Below are positions 34,986-47,039 of a DNA stretch of 64,000 nt, piece by piece. The stretch spans positions 2,096,001-2,160,000 of the forward strand of contig JANUWF010003370.1 in NCBI GenBank assembly GCA_026120185.1, in the 5' to 3' direction. Origin of the DNA: Voacanga thouarsii (Eukaryota; Streptophyta; Magnoliopsida; Gentianales; Apocynaceae). Made by a program: the position numbers and the translations under genes. The notes below the pieces were generated by a model. It saw only the letters and a list, made by a program, of their open reading frames with translations. It was not told the origin of the DNA and ran no database searches. Position 1 is the stretch's first letter; every line of letters starts with the position of its first letter.

Positions 34986-35320
34986 CCTCCCCAAAACCAT
35001 ATCCATCCATTTTGAACTATGTTTGACTTGATTCTTAAGGTATTCTTAAAATACGTAGGCAGCTTAGAAAAAATTTTCTAAGTTCAGTCACATGCTTTCA
35101 TCATCCTCCATTTTTCTCATTTGTTGCAATTAAGTGATGATTTATTATGAAATTGACGTTTGCAATAAGTAGAAACACATATATGCAACAAAAAAAAAAA
35201 AAGGTTGAGACAATATGAAAGAAGTATATTATTGATGCTAGTAGCAATCTTGTCTTATAAGAAGAAATAAAAAAAAAAAAAAACTGCTTAATGAAAATAT
35301 GAAGTGCTACAAGACATCAA
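34986..35320. other. Non-coding interval with poly-A tracts
   Basis: Contains A-runs at about 35190 and 35270; no ORF recognised. Confidence 0.4.
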
Positions 35321-35577
35321 GTAAAAAACTTGAAAATTTTCAAGTCTTGTTGAAGTGCCACCAAGTGTTCTCTTCTATTCTTTAAGTTAGCATCATCGTC
35401 TTCATTTACTTTAGGGGCATTTTGGAGTAAAACAAACTCTTCTTTGAAGAACAAATAAGTGGACTCTACTTCTAAAAGCTGCCCGTACTTTTCCTCAAAA
35501 GCAGTTATATGTTTTCTCTCCTCTTTCTTTAATTGTTTGAGCTTCCTTTTGATAGTAGTAATATTGGCTTTAACTCA

Positions 35578-38117
35578 TTATGAGTTGGCCTTACTTTCTT
35601 CAACTTGACTTGTGAGGTCACACTTTTTAGCTTCAACATCACGCAAGTGTTGGCTAGCAGTGGAAAGTAATGGGGCATGAGACTCCTTTGAGGCTTTCTC
35701 CGAAGAGGTGGATATAGCATTGTCAAATTCACACGCTTTAGCAAAGAAATACCTCAAGAGATTATCCAATGGTGACAAGTCAACAATAAGATCCTTGTTC
35801 AATTCTTTAAGGATATAGCAAGCTTGATCCTCAAGTGAAGAGACCTGCTCAATAGGCGTTTGTTGAATCATTTGATAAAATTGCTTCCATACTTCCATGA
35901 CAAACTTCTTTTTGCAACTTGACATTAGGGACTCTCTTGTTCGGTAGAGATGATGGCTGAACAATGTTGATGAGCTACTACCTTAGATGTCAAATCCTCA
36001 TGTTGAGAGTAAGAGATATCCTCGCAACTATTTTGCTTCGAGCAATGAGAATCATTGATTGAGCCTTGAGAATAAGCGTCCTTATCAAGGACTACAACAT
36101 TATCCACCTAATGAAGAAGAATAGCAAAGAAGTTCAGTCAAAAGAAAAGAAAAGAGGAACAAAAAACAAAAATAAAAAGAGAAATCAGTTTTACCTTATC
36201 TTTGAAGGTCTCTTGGTCCTTGGACTCTTGGCTTAAAGTTGTAGTTGCTGCCTTGATTCTCTTCCAACAATGATCTCTACTACTAGAACTGGCTTCTTCA
36301 ATTCGATTCAACTCTTTTCGTTTTGAAGAGGATGAAAGTTTCTCTGTAACTAAATCATGATTCAAAGAAGAATGTCTATCGTGTCTTGAAGAATTTTCTA
36401 ACCCCTTTGAAACATTGAAAGTGGTAGTATCTTGATGAAATTTCTTCTCAGAGTCAGGCAAGTTCTCTACTTTCTTAAATACAGGTTTTTGGGAATTCAA
36501 CATTGAAATGTGATCTTCAAGAAAGGTTCCATGCACTTGTTCCCACCATGCTTTATACTTTAGAGTATAGTGCTTCTTTATGCTATAAAGAGTGACTGGA
36601 AATGTTACCTTGACTATTGTTCCGTGAAGCGTGTATCTTACCCAAAGACGTAAGCCAAAGACGTTAAGGAGGCCTTATGGGTGGAAATCTCAAAGTAGCC
36701 TGGGATATCTTGCAAGAATCCAAATTGGCGACTAAAATGATGTGGACTATAAGACTTAATGATGAAGTGATTGTTCTTCCGCAAAGTTAGAAGACTTGAA
36801 CGAAGACTCAAGAAGTATAGTTGTTCCTCCAAGGGGGCTGCCTCATTATCAACAAAGTCATGTTTTTTGTGCTTGATAAGGATGTTCGTAGCCCAAACAA
36901 TTATCTCACCTCTATAAATCTGCTTGTGGGCTTCATCTTCACTAAAGTACTTTCCGCTACGTTCACTAGAATAACTCACCATTGGAGGGTTGCTTAAGCC
37001 TTGAGAGACTTCATAGTGAATTTTGAAGTAGTGTGCAAGCCATCCATATATATAGTGAGTTGGAAAGATAGATTTCTCCTCATTGAAACGTTGAGAATTG
37101 AAAAATATGATTCAATCCTCTATAAATGCTGATCAAGAAGGAGATAGGGAAACTAACTCGTTCCCCGTATGCCATCAAACTTGCCATTTTGAAGGTACTT
37201 AGACGAATGATGTCTACTTCTTCATTAGGCAAGATAAAGATGCAAAGCAAACATGATAAAAAAGCTACAAGAAATGTTTAATTTCTGTTATGGCTTCTAA
37301 TGCTCAACTTTGAAAACAAAGCTTCTTCTTCAGATGTCTATGCGGTATGAGGTGGGATAACTCCACATGGATTGTCAGTAAACTTGGGGTGTGATCTCCT
37401 TTCTTCCCTTGAAGGAGGTGCTGTATACTTTGTTGCTCTTTTAAACCAGAAGTCGAGCCACTTATTGATAGAGAGAGACACCAGAGTTGTTGTTGTCCTT
37501 TTTAATCAAGTGGTATGCATGGAGGAGATGTTCGCAACTCCTTGGAAGGAATCGCTTGCCATCATGGTCCACACCAGTGAGTTCTGCAGCACCAGGAACA
37601 ATTTCATCGTAGTGAATTCCAAGTATTAGTAAGCCTCCAAGTTCGTGCAAGTCCCAAAATGAAATGGACACCTCGCCAGTTGATGTTAAGAGCGTGTTGC
37701 TAAGAGGATACCAATCTTCGTAAAAATGCTTTGAGAACATTGGAGTTGCAATCATACGTAAAAAGTGATGCATAGACAGCCTTATAGATCTTTGCAGATC
37801 TTAAGTGTCTTCGCAACAACTTAAAATATCATGTGCCCACTCCCAATATCTCTCTCTAAAGTGAAACACGCCCAAGAAGTTGAGTGGTAATGTCCATTGA
37901 GTCTCCTTTTGAATCATTTAACGTCCAAGTGAAGGTAACGCACTGGAATGAGCTTGAGGTTGGTGATTTGAGGAAAGGAGAATTCATACCTTTGGGGAAC
38001 AAGTGCCTTTGAAGTTGACTTCCGTTGACCACATTCTTTCACAAGTCGTTGGAGTGTTGCCTTTGGTAGGGACCCCGCATATTTGCCGAACTTTGTCTCA
38101 TAAAATGTCAACGTCAT
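35578..38117 (-). pseudogene. Antisense plant-mobile-domain (PMD) ORF of the Gypsy element, broken
   Basis: On the minus strand, from an ATG at 38117: MTLTFYETKFGKYAG, then ERYWEWAHDILSCCED, then DWYPLSNTLLTSTGEVSISF and WDLHELGGLLILG (37690-37600). This is the core of the plant mobile / aminotransferase-like domain. Further on, RGEIIVWATNILIKHKKHDF (from about 36900), a Ser/Lys-rich segment (36536-36195), then a GT-AG interval 36194-36108 (87 nt) whose removal joins FKDK to VDNVVVLDKD. A coiled-coil-like end follows (EQVSSLEDQACYILKELNKD, to 35578). Frameshifts and stops lie throughout. The domain occurs in plant proteins of the MAIN/MAIL type and is also carried by transposons. Antisense ORFs downstream of pol are known in Tat-lineage Gypsy elements. 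What the protein does for the element is unknown. Confidence 0.85.
36108..36194 (-). other. Intron in the antisense PMD ORF
   Basis: The minus strand shows GTAAAACTG at 36194 and CTTCATTAG ending at 36108 after a T-rich tract. Upstream and downstream readings become one frame when it is removed, and the 87-nt length is typical for plants. Confidence 0.7.
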
Positions 38118-38204
38118 TCCATCTTCCGTTGGATCATTTTCGTGGTTGTGAATGACTAGCAGTTGTTAGCCCGAAGAAGATCACAAATTTGAAAAGTACA
38201 CCAT

Positions 38205-38650
38205 AATTGGACCTAGTTTTAAAAAAAAAGGTCCAAAAAAATAATAAAGGTTAGTTTCACCAAAAAAATAAAAATAAAAATACAAAAACAAACAAAAAAC
38301 ACAAAAAACACCCAAAAAAAGTTAGTGCAAAAAAAAAAAAGGAAAAGCCAACGGAAAAAAAATAAAGAAATAATGAAAAAGGCATGAATGAAGTCAGTTT
38401 CATGAAACCAACAATCAAAGCCAAATTCAAGGTGATTGGAAAGTCAATTTTTTTTTTTAAAAAAAAAATAGTGTGTAAAAAAAATAAAAATAAAAAACTT
38501 TTGAGTTTACGAAAAAAAAAAAACTAGCTTCGAAAATAAAAATCTTATACAACATGGAATGCATGGACGGCAATCGGAAAAGAAGTTAAGAATTGCGGCA
38601 GGTACAATTCAGAAGATTGAAGTGCTTCGGTTGAAAAAAAAAAAAAAGTT
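38205..38650. repeat. A-rich low-complexity block
   Basis: Dominated by A-runs with AAAATAAAAATA and AAACAAAAAACAC motifs. No coding potential. Confidence 0.85.
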
Positions 38651-39170
38651 ACCAACACAGACAACATGGTGATCAATACGACAAGCACATGAATGGATTG
38701 TCTAACGTGGAGAAGTCAACAAAACAAAGGTTAGAGGGGGCTTACTATAGAAACAGGAAGAAAACTCCAAAAGCTGTCCAGCTACCCGCCTGGAGCCATG
38801 GAAAACTTCAAGTTGAAGTTGATAAATGAATGGGAAAAATTCATCAAGATGAAGACCTTTTTATAGGCATTATGGACTACTTCTTTCAAATCCTATAAGA
38901 ATTCTAATTCTTGGTTAAAAATTTTTAATTGAGATTAAATTTATATCCAAGAAATTTGATTGGTAGATTTAAGAAATATGATTCCTCCTTAAAATTGGGT
39001 TTCAAATCTTTTCATTAATTCCTTATAGAAATAGAAAAAGAATTCTATTTTATTAAGGAGTTGAAAAAGGCTTTTATATTAATTTTTAATTAAATTATAA
39101 AATTAATATTTTAAATATTTCAAGCTTTGTTTCGAAATTCTTTTGACAAAATATTTTTCCTCAAGTCTTC
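38651..39170. other. 3' untranslated end of the central Gypsy element
   Basis: AT-rich; no ORF. Ends in the polypurine tract. Confidence 0.5.
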
Positions 39171-39180
39171 AAGTGGGGGC
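39171..39180 (+). other. Polypurine tract of the central Gypsy element
   Basis: AAGTGGGGGC lies three bases before the 3' LTR. Confidence 0.82.
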
Positions 39181-39183
39181 ATT

Positions 39184-39972
39184 TGTAAACAAAGAATTTT
39201 GGGATAAAATATATTTTATGTAGTCAAGATTAAAAGAAAATTACATATTTCAATCTTGATTAATTAAAATTAACCTATGAATTAATATAATTGGGCCATC
39301 ATTAAAAGCCCATTAAATCTAATAGATTATGAAATTGAACTATTGTTAATGGTCTATTTTTCATTAAATCCAATATATTATGGATTAAATAAAATTGGAC
39401 TTGGCCCTAAAGTTGGACTTTTTGAAAACTCATAACCCAAATATAATGTGAATTAAATGAGATTAGGCTAAAACATAAATTAAGCCCATGTCATCTTAAA
39501 CCCAAGTCTATTAGGATTTGTTAGGAGACTTCTTCAAAATCTCACATTGACTATTTATGCTAAAGTCAAGGGATTTTTGGCCTATAAATAGGGTCTTCCC
39601 TCAATGGTTTAAGGCAGCTCCAAATCCTTAAGATTCAACAAATAAGAGGCATCTCAAGTTTCAACAAGTTCAAGCATTCAAACTTCATCAAATTCAAGGT
39701 TCTTCATCAAATTTCAAGGCGTTCATCTTGCTCCACATCAAACAAGTCTTGAAAGCTTGGCAATCAAATATACGTCATCAAATTCCATTCGATTCGATAT
39801 CAAACTCTTCAGTCCTCGAATCAACATTTTTCAAAAAGAGAATAATTGAAGGACTCATCCTGCAATTTAGGAATTTTTGGAGATTTGTAAGCATTTTTTA
39901 TATTTATTAAATATTTTGTAAATTTTGATATTTTTCTTGTCTTATTTACAAATTTGAAATTTGTCGTCTACA
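39184..39972 (+). repeat. 3' LTR of the central Gypsy element
   Basis: Starts TGTAAACAAAGAATTTTGGG, ends GTCGTCTACA, followed by the ACAAC duplication at 39973-39977. Length 789 bp. Confidence 0.93.
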
Positions 39973-39977
39973 ACAAC

Positions 39978-41157
39978 AATAGTGAAATGTCTATAACAAA
40001 TAAGTATGTTACACTATTTTTTAATAAGCATGTTACACTATCTAAATAAATATGTTATTTAATCTCAATAAGTATGTTATCATAATATATTATGAGAGAG
40101 ATATAAGATATCTAATAATATAAAGAATTATGTTTTAATAACGGGTAAAATTTTCGCACGCAGCGTGGAGTTGCCAATTAGTACATTACAAATTGTACGA
40201 CACTTTGCATTCAATCCACCTTAGAACAAAAGTTTTTTTTAAAAAAATTACACGTAAATAGAACAAAATTTAATATCGTAAAAAATCGTGAAAAAAAATC
40301 TTATGAAATTAACACATTTGTTTAAAATGTTTAAACTTATAAATAAGTAGGAGGGAAAACAAAAAAGCTTAACATAAAACAAACTATTATAATATTTTAT
40401 CTCTTGATAGACTTACATTTATTGAAAAATAATTTAATATAAAAATAATTCATAAACTAATCTGAACTTTTAAAAACTATTTTAAAAAAATTAAAATTAC
40501 AAATTATTATGAGATTTTTGAGAATTTGTAAAAAGATTTAAAAAGGAAGGGAGGATCTAAATTCATACTTCTTTATCTGTCAATGTGTATTAATTAGACA
40601 AAAATATCATTCTTCTCTTCTAATTGTAAAATTTTATTTTTTTCTTTTATTTTAATTATATCTTTTAGGTAAGTATCAAATTAATAAAAAATTCTAAATA
40701 AATACAACATAAATAGTACACGAGACTGTGCACGAATTAAATTGTTAACAGATAATGACTTATACAATAAATGAAATAAATATATTTATCATAAATTAAA
40801 TTTTTTTATTTCTCTTAATTTCTCTTTACTCGTAAAAGTATATAGTAATAATAACTTAGAATTTTATTTGATTAAAAAATTATTTGATTTATACAACTAT
40901 TTATTTTATTTAATACATTTAAAAAATAATTATTAAGGATACACTTCAGAGAAAAAGAATATAATTAATAACAGTTAAATTCTTATTAGTTATTTATTAT
41001 TAAAATAATTAATTTTACAAACAAAAAAGATTAATAGTATAGTTGATTTGAAAAAAATATATAGAGGGTACTTTTGTCTAATTAATAATCATAAACTTAT
41101 TAAAGTTTAAAATCATTTAATTATTAAATTCTAATTGAGAATTTTTTTTACTAAATA
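39978..41157. other. AT-rich intergenic region upstream of the UFD1-like gene
   Basis: Very AT-rich, no ORF and no repeat copy elsewhere in the window. The junction at 39973 continues the separase-side flank interrupted by the central Gypsy element. Confidence 0.5.
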
Positions 41158-41439
41158 CTCCCTCCATCCCAACAAAATTGACATACTTACTATTTTAAAT
41201 TGTTCTAAAAAATTTGATACTTTCCTTAAAAGGAAAATTTTTACTATATAATTTATTATAAAATAATCAATATATCCCACATATATTATTTTTATATATT
41301 TAAATTTGACATAAAATATTATATGATCCACATATTTCTTATTTATATTATATTATATTATTATTATATTTTAATTTTTATTTTTGTATAAAATATCATG
41401 TCAAACCAATGACGGTTAATTTTAGTGGAATTGGGGGAG
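41158..41439. mobile_element. Stowaway-like MITE (Tc1/mariner)
   Basis: Left end CTCCCTCCATCCCAACAAAA; the right end, read in reverse, is CTCCCCCAATTCCACTAAAA. This is the classic Stowaway terminal inverted repeat, continuing for about 25 bp with mismatches (both ends share AAAATTRAC). A TA precedes the left end; the right side reads TT, so one duplication copy has decayed. 282 bp, AT-rich, non-coding. Confidence 0.85.
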
Positions 41440-41654
41440 TTTTTTTTAGGTTTTATGAAGTCCAAAAAAATGTTTTGGGCCAGTTCAATTTCAATGGGCT
41501 TTTAGACCACAGTTTAGTTGTACAACATTGAACCAACCATAAGCGAGAAACCCAGATGGGCCAGATCCTTCCCGAAGAAAACCCCGATTCCCATTCCCTG
41601 TAGCTAACCGGGGGAAAGAAAAAAAAAAAAAAAGAAAAAGAAGGGGTGTGTATG

Positions 41655-41664
41655 TGTATATATG
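41655..41664 (+). promoter_or_regulatory. Possible TATA box of the UFD1-like gene
   Basis: GTATATATG lies about 120 bp before the start codon, leaving room for a short 5' leader. A purine-rich tract (A15-like run) lies just upstream. Context only. Confidence 0.35.
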
Positions 41665-41781
41665 TAAGGCTTCTCCAAGGAGGCCAATTCGTTTCCAGAT
41701 TCCTTACCAAACCAGAGAATAGAGAACATAACACATACGAATTTGGGAATTAGAGTAGGAATTAGAGAGGGAAAGAGAGAG

Positions 41782-44700
41782 ATGGAATTTGAGTTGAGGA
41801 GAGCGAAAGAGAAGTTGGAGAGAGAGCAAAGAGAGAGGAAAGAAAAAGCCAAATTGAAACTGGAACGAGAACGAAAAGCCAAAGACGAGGTTCGTCGTCA
41901 ACGTGAAGCAATCGAAGCTGCTCAGCGCGCCCGACGCCTCGAGGCCGCTGAAGCTGAAGCTAAGGTGATTTTGCTTTTTAAATTTTAATTTCGATCATTT
42001 GTGCTTAAATATTCTTTGCTTTAAAAAAAAAATTGGCCCTTTTTTCCCCTTCTTTTCTTATTACGAAACATCTTTATTATGTTTTAGGAACGTAATTTTG
42101 GTGTTTATTGTTGTGAATTTGAGACAATTCAGTAGATTTAATATTGAATGGGGTGATGCTTTTATTAGTGGAGGCTAGTATTCTGGGAACCTTTGCATCA
42201 GGTGTGGAGATGGCGCAATGAGCGGTCTTTTGGGGATGAATTTCATTTATTCCCAGCCCAATGCCGAGGTGAAGGAATATTTGAGAGAGTTAAATGTTTC
42301 TAAACTTTATTTTTTTGGTTTATATAAGCTCAGATCCATTTACACACACAAAGGTGGAATAATTATTGATTTAGGCGTTTAGAAAGTAAACATATTTTAA
42401 TAGTATGTTGTAACTTCTATCCGTGTCTGTGACAGTAAATGGAAAAAAAATTCCGCCAAAAAGGAAGAAAACAAAGAAAACTAATCCGCTTTATTCAATT
42501 TCTGAAACTTTCTATAGTTTCAGTAGATCTTAATGATTGTGTGAAATTGTACGTCATTAATCGTTTCACAAGCCTAGCAATTTCAAAAACTTGTGCTTGA
42601 ATGACCAGCTAATTAGAAGATAATCAGCATAACTAGTTAATTAAATGGATATTTCAGCTTTATGGCTAGGTAAGGGAGAATTTCTGTGCTACAAGTGTAT
42701 GCTTTGCCGAATTTTAAAATTTCTTGGTTGAAATAGGAGTTATGGATAAAATTTTGTGTTTCTTATTTGACTTTCCAAGCTTAGATAAGGCCCTTATGGT
42801 CTAGTGTTGATGGAAAAATAGTCCTTTAGCATACCATGTAAGCCTGGATATTTATATCACCTTGTATTTTATTTTGTGTGATCTGTTAGAATTTTGGGGA
42901 TCTCTTAATTGCAGTGGACTAGAATGAAAATATTTTATTAATCTGTCTTTATGATTTTGTTCAGCCTTGCCTATTTGCAATGGATATTTTCAATTTGGTT
43001 TGTTTCTCTCTCCCTTTGTTCTCAGCTCTCTATTACTCATTTTCCTGTGGTCTTATAGCAGCATTGTATAAACTTTAAATTCTGTTTGTAGAATCATAAT
43101 ATAAATATTACCTTTTCACTACCCTGCCTGATACAACTATGGTGCCTTCAATGCCTTTTGCCTAGAAACTAAAATTCTTTAGAGAAATCATTTACAGATA
43201 TAAAATGTTGGTTGTGGCATGTATTTATATCTTATAAAATTTTCAAATGTGTTCGGTTTTTTTTCATTGATCCATTGGTGAGTGGTTTCTTGCTCATTGA
43301 CTTCTATCTTTTGAACTCTGATATAGTTGCAGATATTTTATAAAGTTAAAATTTCTTTGCTTAATACCAGTTACTTGATTATCTTTTAGCTACACTACTT
43401 TCTGCAACTGTTGAAAAATTGCGGACTGTTGTGTTCCTTTGAGTAATCCCTGTAGCATTCTTGGTTTGTTGCATTAACATAATTGAGTTGACAACTACCA
43501 AGCTGATTGAATAGCTTAGCTTATGTGTTAAAATACTCCAATTGGTATTTTATTCGTGATATGAACATTTCACTGCTATTTCTTGTTGGGGACGAGTGTG
43601 AAGTAATTCAATCTTGTAATAAATAATTTAGCTACTTCCAAACATTATCTGGAGAATTTGGTATATGGGTTTAATACGGTGGAGTTAGAAGCCAAATCAA
43701 GAAAGTGCTGGACAGGATGCATGCTTTTCTTTCATGCCTCACCCTGAAGTAAAATAAAAAGGAAAAAACTTCATTTCTGTATGTCAGCCAGAAAAGAAAT
43801 TTACAAACAATTTCATATGGTTTTGCTGGCATGATTTACTGTTGGTTTTGGGAGTTAACATGGTTTTTCACTTTCTTTCAGGCAAATCAGCAAATGGAAG
43901 AAAATCGGCTTGCTGGGCGAGGAGTAATGTTCTATCGTATTCTGGAACCTGTGCCTTATCAGGGAAATGGAGATAAAATTAAATTGCCGCCATCTTGCTT
44001 CACCGAGTTATCTGAACAAAGTGCGTTTGACAAGGGACCATTGTACTTCTCTGTGTCGGTGATTTTGCAGGATTCGCCATCAGAAATGCAGGGTACAGGG
44101 GCACAGAATCTCAGGACAACACATGCCGGTGTTCTGGAGTTCACTGCGGCTGAAGGTTCAGTAGGACTTCCTCCTCATGTATGGAGCAACTTGTTTCCTG
44201 TAGAGATTCCTACTTCAAAGCTGGTCGAGGTGCGCTATGTATGGTTGCCTAAAGGGACTTATGTAAAACTTCAACCAGATGAATTTGGCTTTTCTGACAT
44301 CCCAAATCACAAGGCTGTCCTTGAAACAAGCCTTCGCCAGCATGCATCCCTCTCAGAAGGTGATGTTCTAAGAGTCAATCATGGAACCCTGACATACCAT
44401 TTACGTGTTCTTGAGTTGAAACCCTCATCAAATGTATCTGTTCTAGAAACTGATATCGAGGTTGATATTTTAGGCTCTGATTCAGATGCTCAGAAAACAA
44501 GTCAAAACATGCTGAGACCTCTTATATTTGGGAAGTTAGAATCTGGAGTAGTTGAGGAAGGGAACTACATGTACTACAAGTTTTTGATAGATGAAAACAT
44601 TTGGAGTAGACTTTCCTTGGGGGATGCTGAAATAGAAATAAAGATAGATCAACATACACAAGATGGAGATACAGATCTTTATGTTTCCAGGCATCCTCTC

Positions 44701-45802
44701 TTATTCCCAACAAGGCACCAGCACGATTGGTCTTCCCATGATATTGGTTCAAAAGTCTTGGTCCTTAGCTCTAAGGATCAGAGCTTGAGACCTGGCACTT
44801 ACAGTGTTGGTATTTACGGCTTTAAGGGGAAAACAAAATATCATGTGTCTGCAATTATTCTGGAAACCTCCAATTCCAAGGTGGGCCAACAGGCTACAAC
44901 TTCCTCATCATTGGCAGAGGCAGATACCGTCGAGTGCGGGAACTGCAAGCACTACATTCCTTCTAGGACCATTGCATTACATGAGGCTTATTGTAGTAGA
45001 CACAATATCATCTGTAAGCATCCTGGTTGTGGGGTTGTTCTTAGGATTGAGGAGGCCAAAAATCATGTCCATTGTGAAAAGTGTGGTAATGCTTTCCAAA
45101 ATGGAGAGATTGAGAAGCACATGAAAGTGTTCCATGAGCCCCTACATTGCCCATGCGGAATTGTCCTTGAGAAAGAACAGATGGTAAGCTGTTTGCACTT
45201 TGGGAACCGTTTCTATTCCTTGTCCTGTCCTGGTTCCCCTTCCCTGAGGTTGACATATCATAGCTTTAATTCTGGTTCTGATACTGTTTATTAAATTCCT
45301 TTACTTTTTTCTTCTTGTTTCTAATGGATGCAAGAAAGTTCTTTCCTCAATTTCATTTGTAAAGAAATTATGCTTTTGTTTAGTGGGATCTTAGCATGAT
45401 TTACGATGCTCCATAAAAAAAATATAGGTAGGAATTCAGACACCCATAGGGAATTTCTTGAAAGCAGACCTAAATTTACTAATTTTTTTTGACATTTTTC
45501 ATGGTGCATTATTATTGGATAGTGTATGTTTTCTTTCTTCCCCTCTGCTAACACCATCCGCTTATGGGCTACAGGTGCAACACCAGTCTCATGATTGTCC
45601 CTTGCGGTTAGTTACGTGTCGGTTCTGTGGAGACATGGTTCAAGCCGGGACTTCTGCTGCAGATGTAAGAGACAGATTAAGAGGACTCTCGGAGCATGAA
45701 AGTGTTTGTGGATCCAGAACTGCCCCTTGCGACTCATGTGGCCGATCTGTTATGTTGAAGGATATGGACATTCACCACATCGCTGTCCATCAAAAGAATT
45801 AA
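41782..45802 (+). CDS. UFD1-domain zinc-finger protein (PRLI-interacting factor K-like), 3 exons
   Basis: Exons 41782-41964, 43882-45183 and 45575-45802, all phase 0 with GT-AG introns, give 570 residues, close to the roughly 560 of its Arabidopsis counterpart. Residues 1-60 are a highly charged Glu/Arg/Lys helix (MEFELRRAKEKLEREQRERK). About 75-255 is a UFD1 N-terminal-type domain (GDKIKLPPSCFTELS; AFDKGPLYF). About 270-385 resembles a beta-sandwich of the PPC type (DGDTDLYVSRHP; GTYSVGIYGF). The C-terminus has Cys/His zinc-finger blocks (ECGNCKHYIPS near 412, CEKCGNAF, CPCG, then DCPLRLVTCRFCGDMV near 502 and APCDSCGRSVMLKD). UFD1 proper binds ubiquitin and Cdc48/p97; a ubiquitin-related role here is inference from the domain. 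The ATG at 41782 is the first in frame and matches the family start. No disrupting mutation is seen. The two introns are 1917 and 391 bp. Confidence 0.93.
41965..43881 (+). other. Intron 1 of the UFD1-like gene
   Basis: GTGATTTTG donor and TTTCTTTCAG acceptor, 1917 bp. No transposon or ORF recognised inside. Confidence 0.88.
45184..45574 (+). other. Intron 2 of the UFD1-like gene
   Basis: GTAAGC donor and TATGGGCTACAG acceptor, 391 bp. If retained, translation would end at 45294 and lose the last zinc-finger block. Confidence 0.88.
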
Positions 45803-45913
45803 TCTTTGAAGGTCATCTTTTACAGTATCAACTACCGCTATCAGGAGAACTTTCTATTAGCCATCCTTTGTGCCATGAACTGCTATGGAATGTTCAGTTT
45901 ATATTTATTTATA

Positions 45914-46037
45914 TTCATTTTGCTGTTTGTTTACAGCTGTTGTAATAACTTTCTGAATTTCTTGTATATTTATTATTCATTTGGCTGTTTGTTTACAGCA
46001 GTTGTAATAACGTTTCTGGAATTCTTGTATCTTTTCA
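45914..46037 (+). repeat. 62-bp tandem duplication in the 3' region of the UFD1-like gene
   Basis: TTCATTT(T/G)GCTGTTTGTTTACAGC... occurs at 45914 and again at 45976 with a few differences; about 110 bp after the stop codon, so probably within the 3' UTR. Confidence 0.85.
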
Positions 46038-46575
46038 TCCACTGCCATTGCAATAGAGAAAATGCGAAATAGTGCAAGATTGATCTTTTGTGCAAATGGT
46101 CTAACCTCTACGATGTCTTCAGGAAATGGAAAAAGAACTGAATTTGGTTTTGAAGGTGCGAAAGTGTCTGTAATCATTTTTTTAAAATAAGTTGCTTCCT
46201 ACAATGTTTCTGTTGTAGTTTAATTTGTTGTAAATTGATTCTGGGGAGGACAGGAAAATGATGAGACCCCTGCTCCTGTCAGAGGGATAAATCTTATCAA
46301 TTGAAATTATAAAGTAAGAGATATTCTTTTTGTGATGAAACTATAATCAAAAGAACTTGGGCTTGCCACCCTTGATCATCCACGTCAAAGTCAAAGCATC
46401 AAGCATTGAGAAATGTATCAGATCCTTAAGTATATGCCAATAGACTTCTCTATTTTACCATTCGCCTGGCTATGAGCAATGTAACAGCTCAAGAGGCAAA
46501 ATAAATAAATGCTTCATCCCACATAATAAGTAAACCAAAAAGGCATTTTTATGAACGGAAATTGACCAATGCAAT
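46038..46575. other. Downstream flank of the UFD1-like gene
   Basis: Probable end of the 3' UTR (AAAATAAG near 46184 could serve polyadenylation) and AT-rich intergenic DNA. No ORF. Confidence 0.4.
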
Positions 46576-47039
46576 TAGTTGGAAAATCTCAAAATTGGGA
46601 TAGTTAATGAGAATAGAAAAATGAACATGAAGAAGAATAAAACACACAAGATTATGTGGTTCAATTTATCAAATTAAGCTTTATGTTTACAACAAAAGTC
46701 ACGAGATATTTTATTCACATTCACCAAGATATTTACACATAGATGTTCTTGATATTTTACCAAACCTTTTGAACATACCATATCTCGTATTACTCATACA
46801 CTCACGTAACCTATACTTATACGCTCTATAATACCGGATATACCAGGACACTCTTAAAAGCTATATATAAGTATTAGGTTATAAGACTTTTAATCAATAT
46901 GAGATATAGTAAGAATAACTTCCTTATTCTGATATATATAAAACAATAGTAGCTTCCTAATTCTAAAGATATTAAGAGTATCTTTTGAATCACACTACCT
47001 TGGCCTAATATGACTAGGAATGCACGACAAAACCCAATA
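46576..47039 (-). repeat. 3' LTR of the small Copia-like element
   Basis: Matches 48100-48588 through landmarks such as GGGATAGTTA, TAAAAGCT and AATCACACTACCTT; ends ACCCAATA instead of ACCCAACA. Confidence 0.85.

Larger units (their letters stand above)
27872..39972 (+). mobile_element. Gypsy (Tat/Retand-like) element with antisense PMD ORF, pol-deleted
   Basis: LTRs 27872-28724 and 39184-39972, flanked by ACAAC on both sides. The interior has gag, an aspartic protease and a C-terminal integrase scrap on the + strand, then a tandem repeat and an ORF on the - strand before the 3' LTR. Reverse transcriptase, RNase H and most of integrase are missing (junction near 34170). A Copia solo LTR interrupts the protease. 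Integrase-end motifs, the plant mobile domain ORF and its antisense placement point to the Tat lineage (Retand-like), a known association; the lineage call is inference. Confidence 0.9.

Noticed and set aside
43959..45256. ORFs antisense or out of frame within the UFD1-like gene
   Set aside because: Shadows of the coding exon 43882-45183.
45458..46072. ORFs starting in intron 2 or in the 3' region of the UFD1-like gene
   Set aside because: The real exon is 45575-45802, set by a good acceptor site and the zinc-finger frame; the others are extensions or shifted frames.
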